5,774 nucleotides of DNA from Clostridiales bacterium (lineage in GTDB: Bacteria > Bacillota > Clostridia > Christensenellales > CAG-917): positions 1-5,774 of the forward strand of contig JAAZIO010000072.1 in the NCBI GenBank assembly GCA_012800805.1, given 5' to 3'. The notes under the pieces are model-generated. The model worked only from the letters and a program-made list of their open reading frames with translations. It did not search any database and was not told the origin of the DNA. Below, piece after piece: positions 1 through 5,204 of this stretch. Each line of letters begins with the position of its first letter. The first letter of the stretch is position 1. The translations under genes were made by a program, and so were the position numbers.

Positions 1-41
1 ACTCTTTTAGGCATAGTTCCCTCAATATTATAGTCTTTTGT

Positions 42-71
42 TTTACATGATTAGCTATCTAGTATTATAAT
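42..71 (+). promoter_or_regulatory. Possible orphan sigma-A promoter
   Basis: TTTACA (42-47) is followed after 18 nt by a perfect TATAAT (66-71), which would start RNA near base 78. No gene lies downstream on this strand: the next coding sequence is cysK, facing the other way. The region is very AT-rich, so a chance match is quite possible. If real, it would make a short RNA or an antisense transcript to cysK. Confidence 0.25.
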
Positions 72-214
72 CAAAAACCATAAAATCAAGTAAGACCTTT
101 AAAAGATAGCAAAAAAATCATGCCAAAACAATTAAATCTTGTAGATTTTCATCTGTTTTCAATATTTTGGTTTTTTCGCGTTTTTAAACTATTGATTTCC
201 TCTTTTTTTGATAT

Positions 215-247
215 GGCAGAAATTTTTTTGCGCGAAAAAATTTTGCC
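215..247. repeat. Long AT-rich inverted repeat beyond cysK
   Basis: Arms AAATTTTTT (220-228) and AAAAAATTT (235-243) are perfect complements around TGCGCG. The outer GGCA (215-218) and TGCC (244-247) also pair, leaving a single bulged G at 219. This gives 13 bp of stem in 33 nt. It has no proper U-tract on either side, so it is not a textbook intrinsic terminator. It lies just past the cysK terminator and may act as a 3'-end stabiliser or be a relic. Confidence 0.6.
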
Positions 248-248
248 G

Positions 249-276
249 AAAAAATAAAACGCGCTCTGGACGCGTT
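249..276 (-). terminator. Intrinsic terminator of the GDPD-cysK operon
   Basis: On the minus strand, AACGCG (276-271) pairs with CGCGTT (263-258) around a 7-nt loop and is followed by TTATTTTTT. The stem begins inside the cysK stop codon, so termination is immediate. The stem is only 6 bp, so strength is probably moderate. The larger hairpin at 215-247 follows directly and may assist it. Confidence 0.6.
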
Positions 277-1168
277 AAATTTTGTAAAGTTCGTCGCCGT
301 AGCGGTCTCCTCCGTCGGCAAGAACAGCTACCACTTTTCCGCCGCCTGCCTTTTCCGACACAAGCTCGGCGGCCGCAAGCACAGCGCCGGAGGACAGCCC
401 CACTTTTCTCTTTGAAGATTTATAAAACCATTTCACATAGTCAATGGCGTCCTGCGTCTTTATGTCTATTATTTTATCAAGCATTTCCACATTCAGCAGT
501 TCGGGAACAAAGTTCGCGCCGATGCCTTGGATTCCGTGATGGCCTAAAACGCCCTTGGTTAGAAGAGGGCTTTCGAAAGGCTCCACTCCGCAAACTTTGC
601 AGTCAAGCCCGTTTTGATTTATATAGTGCTTGATTCCCATCGTGGTTCCGCCAGAGCCTATTCCCGCAACTATCCACTTAACATCGGGACACTGCTTGAA
701 TATTTCGGGCGCGGTGGTCATAACGTGTGCGAGCGCGTTGCCGGGGTTTGAAAATTGTCTTACATAGTAATATCCGTATTCTTTTTCAAGCTCGCTGGCC
801 TTTTGCTCCGCTCCTTTCATGCCTTGGCCGGAGGGAGTGAGTATCACTTCAGCGCCGTATGACTTAAGCAGCTCTCTTCTTTGAACGGTCATGGTTTCGG
901 GCATGGTGAGAACGCACTTTATGCCAAGCTCGCGGGCGATGTAGGCAAGACCTATGCCCGTGTTTCCGCTTGTCGCCTCCAAAACAACGTCGCCCTCTTT
1001 TAGCTTGCCCTCCTTGTAGGCGCGCATAAGCATATAGAGCGCCGCTCTGTCTTTTATGCTACCTGCGGGATTTTCGCTCTCAAGCTTTGCGTAAACGTTG
1101 TCTATCTTGGTGCGGATAAGCGGTGTGTTTCCGATTTTTTCTTTAAGCGCGGCAAATTTTTCAATCAT
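275..1168 (-). CDS. cysK: Cysteine synthase / O-acetylserine sulfhydrylase (PLP fold type II)
   Basis: A 297-residue cytosolic enzyme expected to combine O-acetylserine with sulfide to give cysteine. Visible landmarks are NPAGSIKDR with the PLP-binding Lys39, the substrate loop TSGNTG (66-71), QFSNP (138-142), the phosphate-binding loop GSGGT (171-175), GIQGIGANFVPE (212-223) and SSGA (259-262), whose Ser normally contacts the PLP pyridine nitrogen. Length is slightly below the usual 300-310. The frame is open to 1222, but the start at 1168 is preferred: the protein then begins directly at the conserved N-terminal region, and GAGG (1179-1176) lies 7 nt upstream, inside the preceding gene. The ATG overlaps the GDPD stop as ATGATTGA, implying translational coupling. 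The family is clear; CysK versus CysM or a related beta-replacement enzyme is not settled by sequence. NALAH (144-148), where NPxxH is usual, is a mild variation. No T-box or other cysteine-responsive leader is seen. Confidence 0.9.
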   Translation of the reverse strand: MIEKFAALKEKIGNTPLIRTKIDNVYAKLESENPAGSIKDRAALYMLMRAYKEGKLKEGDVVLEATSGNTGIGLAYIARELGIKCVLTMPETMTVQRRELLKSYGAEVILTPSGQGMKGAEQKASELEKEYGYYYVRQFSNPGNALAHVMTTAPEIFKQCPDVKWIVAGIGSGGTTMGIKHYINQNGLDCKVCGVEPFESPLLTKGVLGHHGIQGIGANFVPELLNVEMLDKIIDIKTQDAIDYVKWFYKSSKRKVGLSSGAVLAAAELVSEKAGGGKVVAVLADGGDRYGDELYKI

Positions 1169-1889
1169 CGAAGAACCTCGTGTCTGTAATGAACGCATCG
1201 GCGTTTGCCCTTGCGTGTTCAAGATGTTTTTGGTTTCTTATGGTCCAGGCAAAGATGGGCATTCCCGCCTCTTTGCCATATTTGGTCATTTTGGACGGGA
1301 TGTCCATTACATAGTATGTAATGAAATCGGGATTCACTTTTTTTATCCTTGATACGCTGTTCAGATACAGCCCGTAAAAACCGATAAAGCCCGCTCTTCT
1401 GTAATTTAAACTTATAAGGCCTAAGGGGTAATCGCACTTTTTTGAAAGATATTTAATAACCCCGCGGCTAAACGACTGTATCGCGACTTTGCCGCTGTAA
1501 CCATCAAGAGTTTTCAAAAGGTCGTCGCAAAGCTTTTTATAGGAAAACATAACCTTAACTTCAATAAGCAGACCCACTTTGCCGTCAACAAGTTCCAAAA
1601 CCTCTTTTAGGGTGGGGATTTGATGCTCGGTGCCCTTAAGCCTTAATTTCTTAAGCCGCTCAAGGCTGTAGTTTCCAACCAATCCGCCCCTGCCGCACAT
1701 TCTGGCCGTGTCAAAGTCGTGAAATACCACAACCGTGCCGTCTTTCAGTCTGTGGACGTCAAGCTCAATGGGCAAATCCCTCTTTACAGCCTCCTCAAAC
1801 GCGGGGAGAGAATTCTCGGGCCGCTCCTTTGACGACGCCCCGCGGTGCGCGATGGTCTTATTTATAAGCCATCTTAAATCTTTTTTCAT
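1161..1889 (-). CDS. Glycerophosphodiester phosphodiesterase (GDPD family)
   Basis: A 242-residue protein expected to hydrolyse glycerophosphodiesters to glycerol-3-phosphate and an alcohol. The signature runs from the N-terminus: AHRG with His15-Arg16, RPENSLPAF with Glu25, IELDV with Glu42 and Asp44, VVFHD with His58, then LLIEVK with Glu110 and Lys112. Later TIM-barrel strands are visible as IQSF (137-140), AWTIR (214-218) and DAFITD (231-236). All metal-binding and catalytic positions of the family are present, so the enzyme should be active. Length is normal for the short cytosolic class, and no signal peptide or membrane anchor is seen. The ATG at 1889 has AAGGA only 2-3 nt upstream, which is tight, but no better in-frame start precedes the HRG motif. 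It is first in a two-gene operon with cysK. UgpQ or GlpQ assignment is not justified by sequence alone. Confidence 0.92.
   Translation of the reverse strand: MKKDLRWLINKTIAHRGASSKERPENSLPAFEEAVKRDLPIELDVHRLKDGTVVVFHDFDTARMCGRGGLVGNYSLERLKKLRLKGTEHQIPTLKEVLELVDGKVGLLIEVKVMFSYKKLCDDLLKTLDGYSGKVAIQSFSRGVIKYLSKKCDYPLGLISLNYRRAGFIGFYGLYLNSVSRIKKVNPDFITYYVMDIPSKMTKYGKEAGMPIFAWTIRNQKHLEHARANADAFITDTRFFDD
1176..1179 (-). promoter_or_regulatory. Ribosome binding site fixing the cysK start
   Basis: GAGG on the minus strand, 7 nt before the ATG at 1168 and inside the last codons of the GDPD gene. The upstream in-frame ATG at 1222 would add 18 residues with no family similarity, so this site decides the start. 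Confidence 0.7.
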
Positions 1890-1915
1890 CTTCCTTATTT
1901 TACCATATTAAAGCC

Positions 1916-1943
1916 TTAAAGTAAACAGCCATATTTACTTTAA
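1916..1943. promoter_or_regulatory. Perfect 10-bp dyad upstream of GDPD-cysK, candidate operator
   Basis: TTAAAGTAAA (1916-1925) and TTTACTTTAA (1934-1943) are exact reverse complements separated by 8 nt. The near edge is 26 nt upstream of the GDPD ATG. No T-run follows, so it is not a terminator, and its arms are AT-rich as in many repressor sites. On the minus strand TTTACT (within one arm) lies 17 nt from TAAAAT, a possible promoter whose start would fall at the ATG. I do not recognise the motif as the site of a known regulator. Confidence 0.45.
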
Positions 1944-2045
1944 CGCAATAGAAACTCAATATAAATTGATTATGTTAAGCTCGTTATATAATAAGATTTA
2001 TAATAACACAGCTTAATCGCGGCGGGGGTCGCAGTAAACACATAC

Positions 2046-2075
2046 AAAAAGAGCACGCCTTATTGCGCGCTCTTT
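2046..2075 (-). terminator. Intrinsic terminator of tRNA-Arg
   Basis: On the minus strand, AAAGAGCGCGC (2075-2065) pairs with GCGTGCTCTTT (2058-2048) around a 6-nt loop, with one G-U pair, followed by Us. It starts at the final A of the encoded CCA, so the tRNA is transcribed alone. Confidence 0.85.
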
Positions 2076-2151
2076 GGTACACCCGACAGGATTCGAACCT
2101 GCGACCCCCAGAATCGGAATCTGTTACTCTATCCAGCTGAGCTACGGGTGT
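2075..2151 (-). tRNA. tRNA-Arg (anticodon CCG), CCA encoded
   Basis: The cloverleaf folds by eye. The acceptor stem is ACACCCG (2151-2145) with CGGGTGT (2085-2079), the discriminator is A (2078) and CCA is encoded at 2077-2075. The D arm contains TAGCTCAGCTGGATAGAG and the T loop contains GGTTCGAATCC. The 7-nt anticodon loop TTCCGAT (2119-2113) places CCG at 2117-2115, which reads the Arg codon CGG. The outermost anticodon-stem pair (27-43) appears to be an A-G mismatch. The gene has its own promoter and terminator. Confidence 0.95.
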
Positions 2152-2164
2152 GCGTCTTTTATAT

Positions 2165-2191
2165 ATTATATACTTTTTTTCTTTTTGTCCA
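2165..2191 (-). promoter_or_regulatory. Promoter of tRNA-Arg
   Basis: On the minus strand, TGGACA (2191-2186) lies upstream of TATAAT (2170-2165) with 15 nt between them; using the overlapping TAATAT gives 17 nt. The spacer is almost pure A. RNA would start near 2158, leaving a leader of only about 7 nt, as is usual for single tRNA genes. Confidence 0.65.
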
Positions 2192-2241
2192 ACGCTTTAT
2201 AAAGGCTATTATGTCGAATGCGCTCTATGGTAAAAATTAAC

Positions 2242-2270
2242 TTGCCATAATAAGGGGCGGATATTATAAT
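2242..2270 (+). promoter_or_regulatory. Near-consensus sigma-A promoter for the Dabb-MATE unit
   Basis: TTGCCA (2242-2247), a spacer of exactly 17 nt and a perfect TATAAT (2265-2270). RNA would start near 2277 and leave a leader of about 80 nt before the ATG at 2357. The predicted start lies inside the inverted repeat at 2271-2298, so regulation is likely. Confidence 0.7.
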
Positions 2271-2298
2271 TGCAGAAAAGGAGAGGCCGTTTTCTGCA
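2271..2298. promoter_or_regulatory. Operator-like 9-bp dyad across the transcription start
   Basis: TGCAGAAAA (2271-2279) and TTTTCTGCA (2290-2298) are exact reverse complements with a 10-nt spacer. The dyad begins at the base after the -10 box at 2265-2270 and covers the predicted +1. That position suits a repressor blocking polymerase; in RNA it would be a 5'-end hairpin. I do not recognise the motif. Confidence 0.5.
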
Positions 2299-2307
2299 CC
2301 GCTCCGT

Positions 2308-2337
2308 TTGCTTGCTTTTTTACAGGAAAAGTATAAT
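2308..2337 (+). promoter_or_regulatory. Possible second, weaker promoter near the Dabb gene
   Basis: A perfect TATAAT (2332-2337) has only a poor -35 match, TTGCTT (2308-2313), 18 nt upstream. It would give a leader of about 13 nt that still contains the ribosome binding site. It is the less convincing of the two promoters before the gene. Confidence 0.3.
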
Positions 2338-2356
2338 ATATTTATAAGGTGAGAGA

Positions 2357-2647
2357 ATGTTAAAACATGTAGTGTTTTTTAAGCTGCAAGACCCCACGGA
2401 AGAAACCTTGAATAAAACCAGGGATATTCTTCTTTCCATGAAAGGCAGAGTTGCCGAGGTTATAAACATTGAGGTGGGTATAGACATATTGAAGAGCCCC
2501 CGAAGCTATGACGTGTGCCTTATCGTTGAGCTTGATGATATGGACGCGCTCGCAAGATACCACCACGATGAATATCACAATAAGGTGGTAAACGCATATT
2601 TAAATACTGTAATAAGTTCCAGCGCTGCCGTAGATTATATCATATAA
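2357..2647 (+). CDS. Dabb-domain (stress-responsive alpha/beta barrel) protein
   Basis: A 96-residue cytosolic protein that matches one whole Dabb domain (ferredoxin-like, usually a homodimer forming a barrel). Family features are the N-terminal strand LKHVVFFKL (2-10) with its conserved His, a helix with LNKTRDILLSMKG (18-30), SYDVCLIVELDD (50-61), and ALARYHHDEYHNKVV (64-78), which matches the family's aromatic-rich aYqxHpxHxxv pattern. The start is well supported by AAGGTG about 6-8 nt upstream. Dabb proteins are linked to stress responses in plants and bacteria, and some relatives are cyclases or monooxygenases. No substrate can be assigned here. The MATE gene begins 33 nt downstream in the same frame, separated by the TAA stop and a hairpin, so the two may share a transcript. 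Confidence 0.85.
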   Translation: MLKHVVFFKLQDPTEETLNKTRDILLSMKGRVAEVINIEVGIDILKSPRSYDVCLIVELDDMDALARYHHDEYHNKVVNAYLNTVISSSAAVDYII

Positions 2648-2652
2648 TATAA

Positions 2653-2674
2653 GGCGCCTAAGGCGCCATTTTTT
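2653..2674 (+). terminator. Hairpin with T-run between Dabb and MATE genes
   Basis: GGCGCC (2653-2658), loop TAA and GGCGCC (2662-2667) form a 6-bp all-GC stem, followed by A and six Ts (2669-2674). It has the form of an intrinsic terminator on the plus strand only. It ends 6 nt before the MATE start codon, so it could act as an attenuator or partial terminator limiting transporter expression. Confidence 0.65.
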
Positions 2675-2680
2675 ATCCCA

Positions 2681-4030
2681 ATGAGCGACGAGATTTCTAA
2701 AGACAAAAATATATTAAAAAGTTTTGCAAGATATGTCAGCCTAAATGTCATTGCGATGCTTGGGCTGTCGCTTTATATCCTTGCCGATACTTTTTTTATC
2801 TCATTCGGCATGGGAGCCACTGGGCTTGCGGCTTTAAACATTGCCCTTCCCGTTTACAGCCTGATGTATGGGCTGGGTCTGATGTTTGGCATGGGCGGCG
2901 CCACTCTGTTTGCCAAATACAAGGCAAAAGGTGAAGCCGCGTCCGCAAACGCAGTATTCACTCATGTCTTTTTTATAACCTTAGCGATTGGCGTCTTGCT
3001 TAGCGCAATCGGGTTTGTTTTTTGTGGCGAAATATCCGCTTTGCTTGGCGCAAACGACGAAACATTTGAATATACAAGCATATATATTAAAACCGTTGTT
3101 TCGTTTGCTCCTTTTTTTATCATAAACAACGCTCTTATGCCTTTTTTAAGAAACGACGGCGCGCCAAGGCTGTCAATGGCGGGAATGCTTGCGGGAAGCC
3201 TTAGCAATATTTTGCTTGACTATATCTTTATTTTTCCTTTAAAACTCGGTATGCTCGGGGCCGCCATCGCTACCTGCTTTGCTCCCGCTATCGGCATTTT
3301 TATCATGTCGTTCCACTTTATAAAAAAGAAGAACTCTTTTAAAATCATAAAATGCAAACTTGATTTTAAGAAAATATTTGCTATCGTTAAAATAGGCGTT
3401 CCCAACTTTATAACTGAAATTTCAGGCGGCATAGTAATTTTTGCTTTTAACCTTGTGATTCTTACAATTTCGGGAAATGTCGGCGTTGCGGCATACGGCG
3501 TTGTAGCAAACATCGCGCTTGTCATAATATCGCTTTTAATCGGTATTTCACAAGGCGCCCAGCCTTTGATGACCGAAAACTTCGCCCTTGGCAAAAAAAG
3601 AGAGCTTGGCGCACTTTTTAAATCTTCCGTAATTACAACTTTTGCTTTTTCGGTCGCAATATATCTGGTTTTGTTTTTCGGCGCAAAGGGAATATCGGAT
3701 ATCTTTAATTATGAGCGCAACTTAAATCTTACTGCTCTTGCAGTTGAAGGTATGCGTCTTTACTCCATAGGATATTTTCTTGCGGGCTTAAACATTATAA
3801 TAGGCGCTTATTTTGCCGCCGTGTTTAAAGCGGCACAGGCGTTTACTATAACATTCTTAAGAGGTCTCGGCTTTATCCTCCCCTTGATTTTTCTTTTGGG
3901 AAAAACGGGAGGAATGACGGGAGTATGGCTTGCCTTCCCCGCAGCTGAAGCTTTGACTTTCATTGTCACCTTGATTTTTGTTTTGGTGTATAGAAAAAAC
4001 TCTTATAAAATTGAAAATTCACCTAATTGA
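2681..4030 (+). CDS. MATE-family multidrug/Na+ (or H+) antiporter
   Basis: A 449-residue integral membrane protein of normal MATE length, with about 12 hydrophobic segments in two homologous halves. Family landmarks in the first half are LADTFFISFGMGATGLAALN (34-53), LPVYSLMYGLGLMFGMGGA (56-74), MPFLRNDGAPRLSM (153-166) and the helix containing SNILLDYIFIF (175-185), then GMLGAAIAT (190-198). In the second half, VGVAAYGVV (267-275) is followed by GISQGAQPLMTENFALGKK (288-306), the repeat-internal loop typical of the MepA/DinF-like branch. Such proteins export cationic drugs or metabolites in exchange for Na+ or H+; the substrate cannot be told here. The ATG at 2681 is the only plausible start, since the frame upstream closes at the Dabb stop, yet no Shine-Dalgarno sequence precedes it and a terminator-like hairpin ends 6 nt before it. 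No terminator is evident after the stop. Confidence 0.9.
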   Translation: MSDEISKDKNILKSFARYVSLNVIAMLGLSLYILADTFFISFGMGATGLAALNIALPVYSLMYGLGLMFGMGGATLFAKYKAKGEAASANAVFTHVFFITLAIGVLLSAIGFVFCGEISALLGANDETFEYTSIYIKTVVSFAPFFIINNALMPFLRNDGAPRLSMAGMLAGSLSNILLDYIFIFPLKLGMLGAAIATCFAPAIGIFIMSFHFIKKKNSFKIIKCKLDFKKIFAIVKIGVPNFITEISGGIVIFAFNLVILTISGNVGVAAYGVVANIALVIISLLIGISQGAQPLMTENFALGKKRELGALFKSSVITTFAFSVAIYLVLFFGAKGISDIFNYERNLNLTALAVEGMRLYSIGYFLAGLNIIIGAYFAAVFKAAQAFTITFLRGLGFILPLIFLLGKTGGMTGVWLAFPAAEALTFIVTLIFVLVYRKNSYKIENSPN

Positions 4031-4078
4031 TTTAAAAACTATTCGCCAACCGTTCTCAATCGAAAATCTTAGATATAA

Positions 4079-4102
4079 TATAAATACACCTGTCGCCACA
4101 CA
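4079..4102 (+). repeat. Diverged direct repeat, copy A
   Basis: This 24-nt unit matches copy B at 21 of 24 positions: TATAAATA, then C/G, ACC, T/C, GTCGCCAC, A/G, CA. The GTCGCCAC core stands out as GC-rich in very AT-rich surroundings. A short related piece, TTCGCCAAC, occurs 50 nt upstream at 4042-4050. Confidence 0.6.
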
Positions 4103-4216
4103 GTGTTAATCAAAATTTAATTTTTGATTTACAACAAAAGCATTTAAGTTTATATCCTATTGTATAAATTTTTTTGTTTGGAATATAAAGTTAAGATAGT
4201 TAAATTGAAGTTAACT

Positions 4217-4240
4217 TATAAATAGACCCGTCGCCACGCA
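4217..4240 (+). repeat. Diverged direct repeat, copy B
   Basis: Same 24-nt unit as copy A, with three substitutions and begun 138 nt later. Flanking bases are not conserved, so the repeat boundary is sharp at about 24 nt. Confidence 0.6.
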
Positions 4241-4270
4241 ATAAAAATTAATATTGGCAATACATTGTTA

Positions 4271-4294
4271 TATAAGACACTAGTCGCCTTTCAG
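4271..4294 (+). repeat. Degenerate third copy C of the repeat
   Basis: TATAA-GACAC-TA-GTCGCC-TTTCAG aligns to copy A with a one-base gap and about six mismatches, keeping TATAA, ACAC, GTCGCC and CAG. It is 54 nt after copy B. It may be a decayed member or a chance match. Confidence 0.3.
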
Positions 4295-4627
4295 TTTGAT
4301 GAATTGAAAAAATATTTAAATCAAAATTCACCTTATATGCATTACTATGTTGCATCATTTTTACAAATCGCTTTAAGAAACAGTCTACATTTTTTTAGCC
4401 AATATTATCGCATTAAGATACAATCAAATTGTATTGCAAGTTACATTAATCCTTTTCGATGATTTGATTTTTTTAAATCTTAATTAAATCTTTTTTTTGG
4501 ATATGGTTTAAAACTAGTTTAAATAATCTATCTAAAACCTTATACGCTTAATTAAGCAGCTTGTTTTCTTTTTAAATACGGCTTAATTCTCTTTTTTTGT
4601 AATCATTTAAAATATGTAAGCTCTTTT

Positions 4628-4666
4628 TAAAAAAATTAAACCCCTTGTCTTGCAAGGGGTTTAATT
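4628..4666 (-). terminator. Strong intrinsic terminator of the rpoA-rplQ operon
   Basis: A perfect 14-bp stem (4634-4647 with 4653-4666; core CCCCTTG/CAAGGGG) closes a 5-nt loop and is followed on the minus strand by a run of seven Us. It starts about 22 nt past the rplQ stop and marks the end of the ribosomal protein operon. Confidence 0.95.
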
Positions 4667-4687
4667 CAATCCGTGGCTTAATCGCTA

Positions 4688-5194
4688 TTAGATGAGCTCG
4701 ATTATGCACATTTGAGCAGCATCTCCGCGTCTTTCGCCTAATTTGAGTATTCTGGTGTATCCGCCGGCTTGGCCGAGCTCTTGGATGCGGGCCGCGTATT
4801 TAGGCGCATACTCGTTGAAAACTTTTTCAATCAGCGGATGTTTGATGTCTTTGGTTCTAGCTTTATATTCAGACTTAGACTCCTTATCCGACTTGATTTC
4901 CTGAATGTCGCGAAGCGAAGCAAGCAGACGGCGACGGGCGGCGAGTTTCTTTGGTCCGTCGTTTTTGAAATCGACGATAACGGGCTCGCCTTTTTGGTTT
5001 CTTACGGTCTTTTTAACCGTAACGGTGTCGTCGTATGTCTTTATTGCAAGCGTCAGAAGTTTTTCGGCGATAGATCTGACGGCTTTGGCGCGATCTACTG
5101 TTGTTTCAATCTTTCCATACCAAAGAAGCTCCGAGACTTGATTTCTAAGCAGCGCCATCCTTTGGTCGGTTGTTCTACCTAATTTTCTGGACAT
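4688..5194 (-). CDS. rplQ: 50S ribosomal protein L17 (bL17), enlarged form
   Basis: Protein of the large ribosomal subunit, located near the peptide exit tunnel. The N-terminus RKLGRTTDQRMALLRN (3-18), IETTVDRAKAVRSIAEKLLTLA (29-50), ARRRLLASLRD (86-96) and the C-terminus GGYTRILKLGERRGDAA (144-160) with IIEL are canonical. At 168 residues it is about 45-50 longer than the common 116-127 residue form. The extra length sits in an insert at about 53-83, with beta-hairpin-like VTVKKTV and GEPVIVDF, in a charged lysine-rich stretch at about 99-120, and in a few residues (IQELGQA) before GGYTR. The reading frame is intact and conserved blocks flank each insert, so this is a lineage feature rather than a sequencing error. 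The start is supported by AGGAGG. It lies 8 nt after rpoA, in the usual rpoA-rplQ order. Confidence 0.97.
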   Translation of the reverse strand: MSRKLGRTTDQRMALLRNQVSELLWYGKIETTVDRAKAVRSIAEKLLTLAIKTYDDTVTVKKTVRNQKGEPVIVDFKNDGPKKLAARRRLLASLRDIQEIKSDKESKSEYKARTKDIKHPLIEKVFNEYAPKYAARIQELGQAGGYTRILKLGERRGDAAQMCIIELI

Positions 5195-5198
5195 AACT

Positions 5199-5204
5199 CC
5201 TCCT
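5199..5204 (-). promoter_or_regulatory. Ribosome binding site of rplQ
   Basis: A perfect AGGAGG on the minus strand, 4 nt before the rplQ ATG and overlapping the rpoA TAG stop codon (5205-5203). This suggests translational coupling of the two genes. Confidence 0.85.

Larger units (their letters stand above)
4031..4687. other. Long AT-rich intergenic region (657 nt)
   Basis: It separates the plus-strand MATE gene from the minus-strand rplQ, so it needs no promoter for either neighbour. It holds a spaced repeat (4079-4294), small AT-rich hairpins at 4108-4129 (8-bp arms AATCAAAA/TTTTGATT) and 4418-4434 (7-bp arms ATACAAT/ATTGTAT), three AGTTAA copies (4189, 4198, 4209), and the rplQ terminator at 4628-4666. 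No convincing gene is seen. A 65-codon frame at 4265-4462 has a TTG start, no ribosome binding site and no recognisable similarity. The content looks like eroded or non-coding DNA. Confidence 0.7.

Noticed and set aside
208..633. 141-codon plus-strand open frame
   Set aside because: Antisense to cysK across the cysK terminator; rich in Arg and low in complexity, with no family similarity. It is a shadow of the real gene.
1098..1222. Cysteine synthase starting at the ATG at 1222
   Set aside because: The extra 18 residues overlap GDPD coding sequence and do not look like the family; the ATG at 1168 has a good ribosome binding site.
1219..1437. Minus-strand and plus-strand short frames within GDPD
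   Set aside because: Alternative-frame shadows of the GDPD gene, which carries a complete set of catalytic residues.
2024..2151. Integrated element attachment site at the tRNA-Arg gene
   Set aside because: No direct repeat of the tRNA 3' end is seen and no integrase is present; the only copy is short and inverted.
4079..4294. CRISPR array
   Set aside because: Only two good 24-nt copies, uneven spacing of 138 and 54 nt, no cas genes and no regular spacers.
4265..4462. 65-codon plus-strand open frame in the AT-rich gap
   Set aside because: TTG start, no ribosome binding site, no recognisable domain, AT-rich composition like the non-coding flanks, and it runs through the degenerate repeat copy C. 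It may be a remnant but cannot be supported as a gene.
4546..4557. 12-bp perfect palindrome GCTTAATTAAGC
   Set aside because: A palindrome of this size is expected by chance about once in this length of sequence, and there is no promoter nearby.
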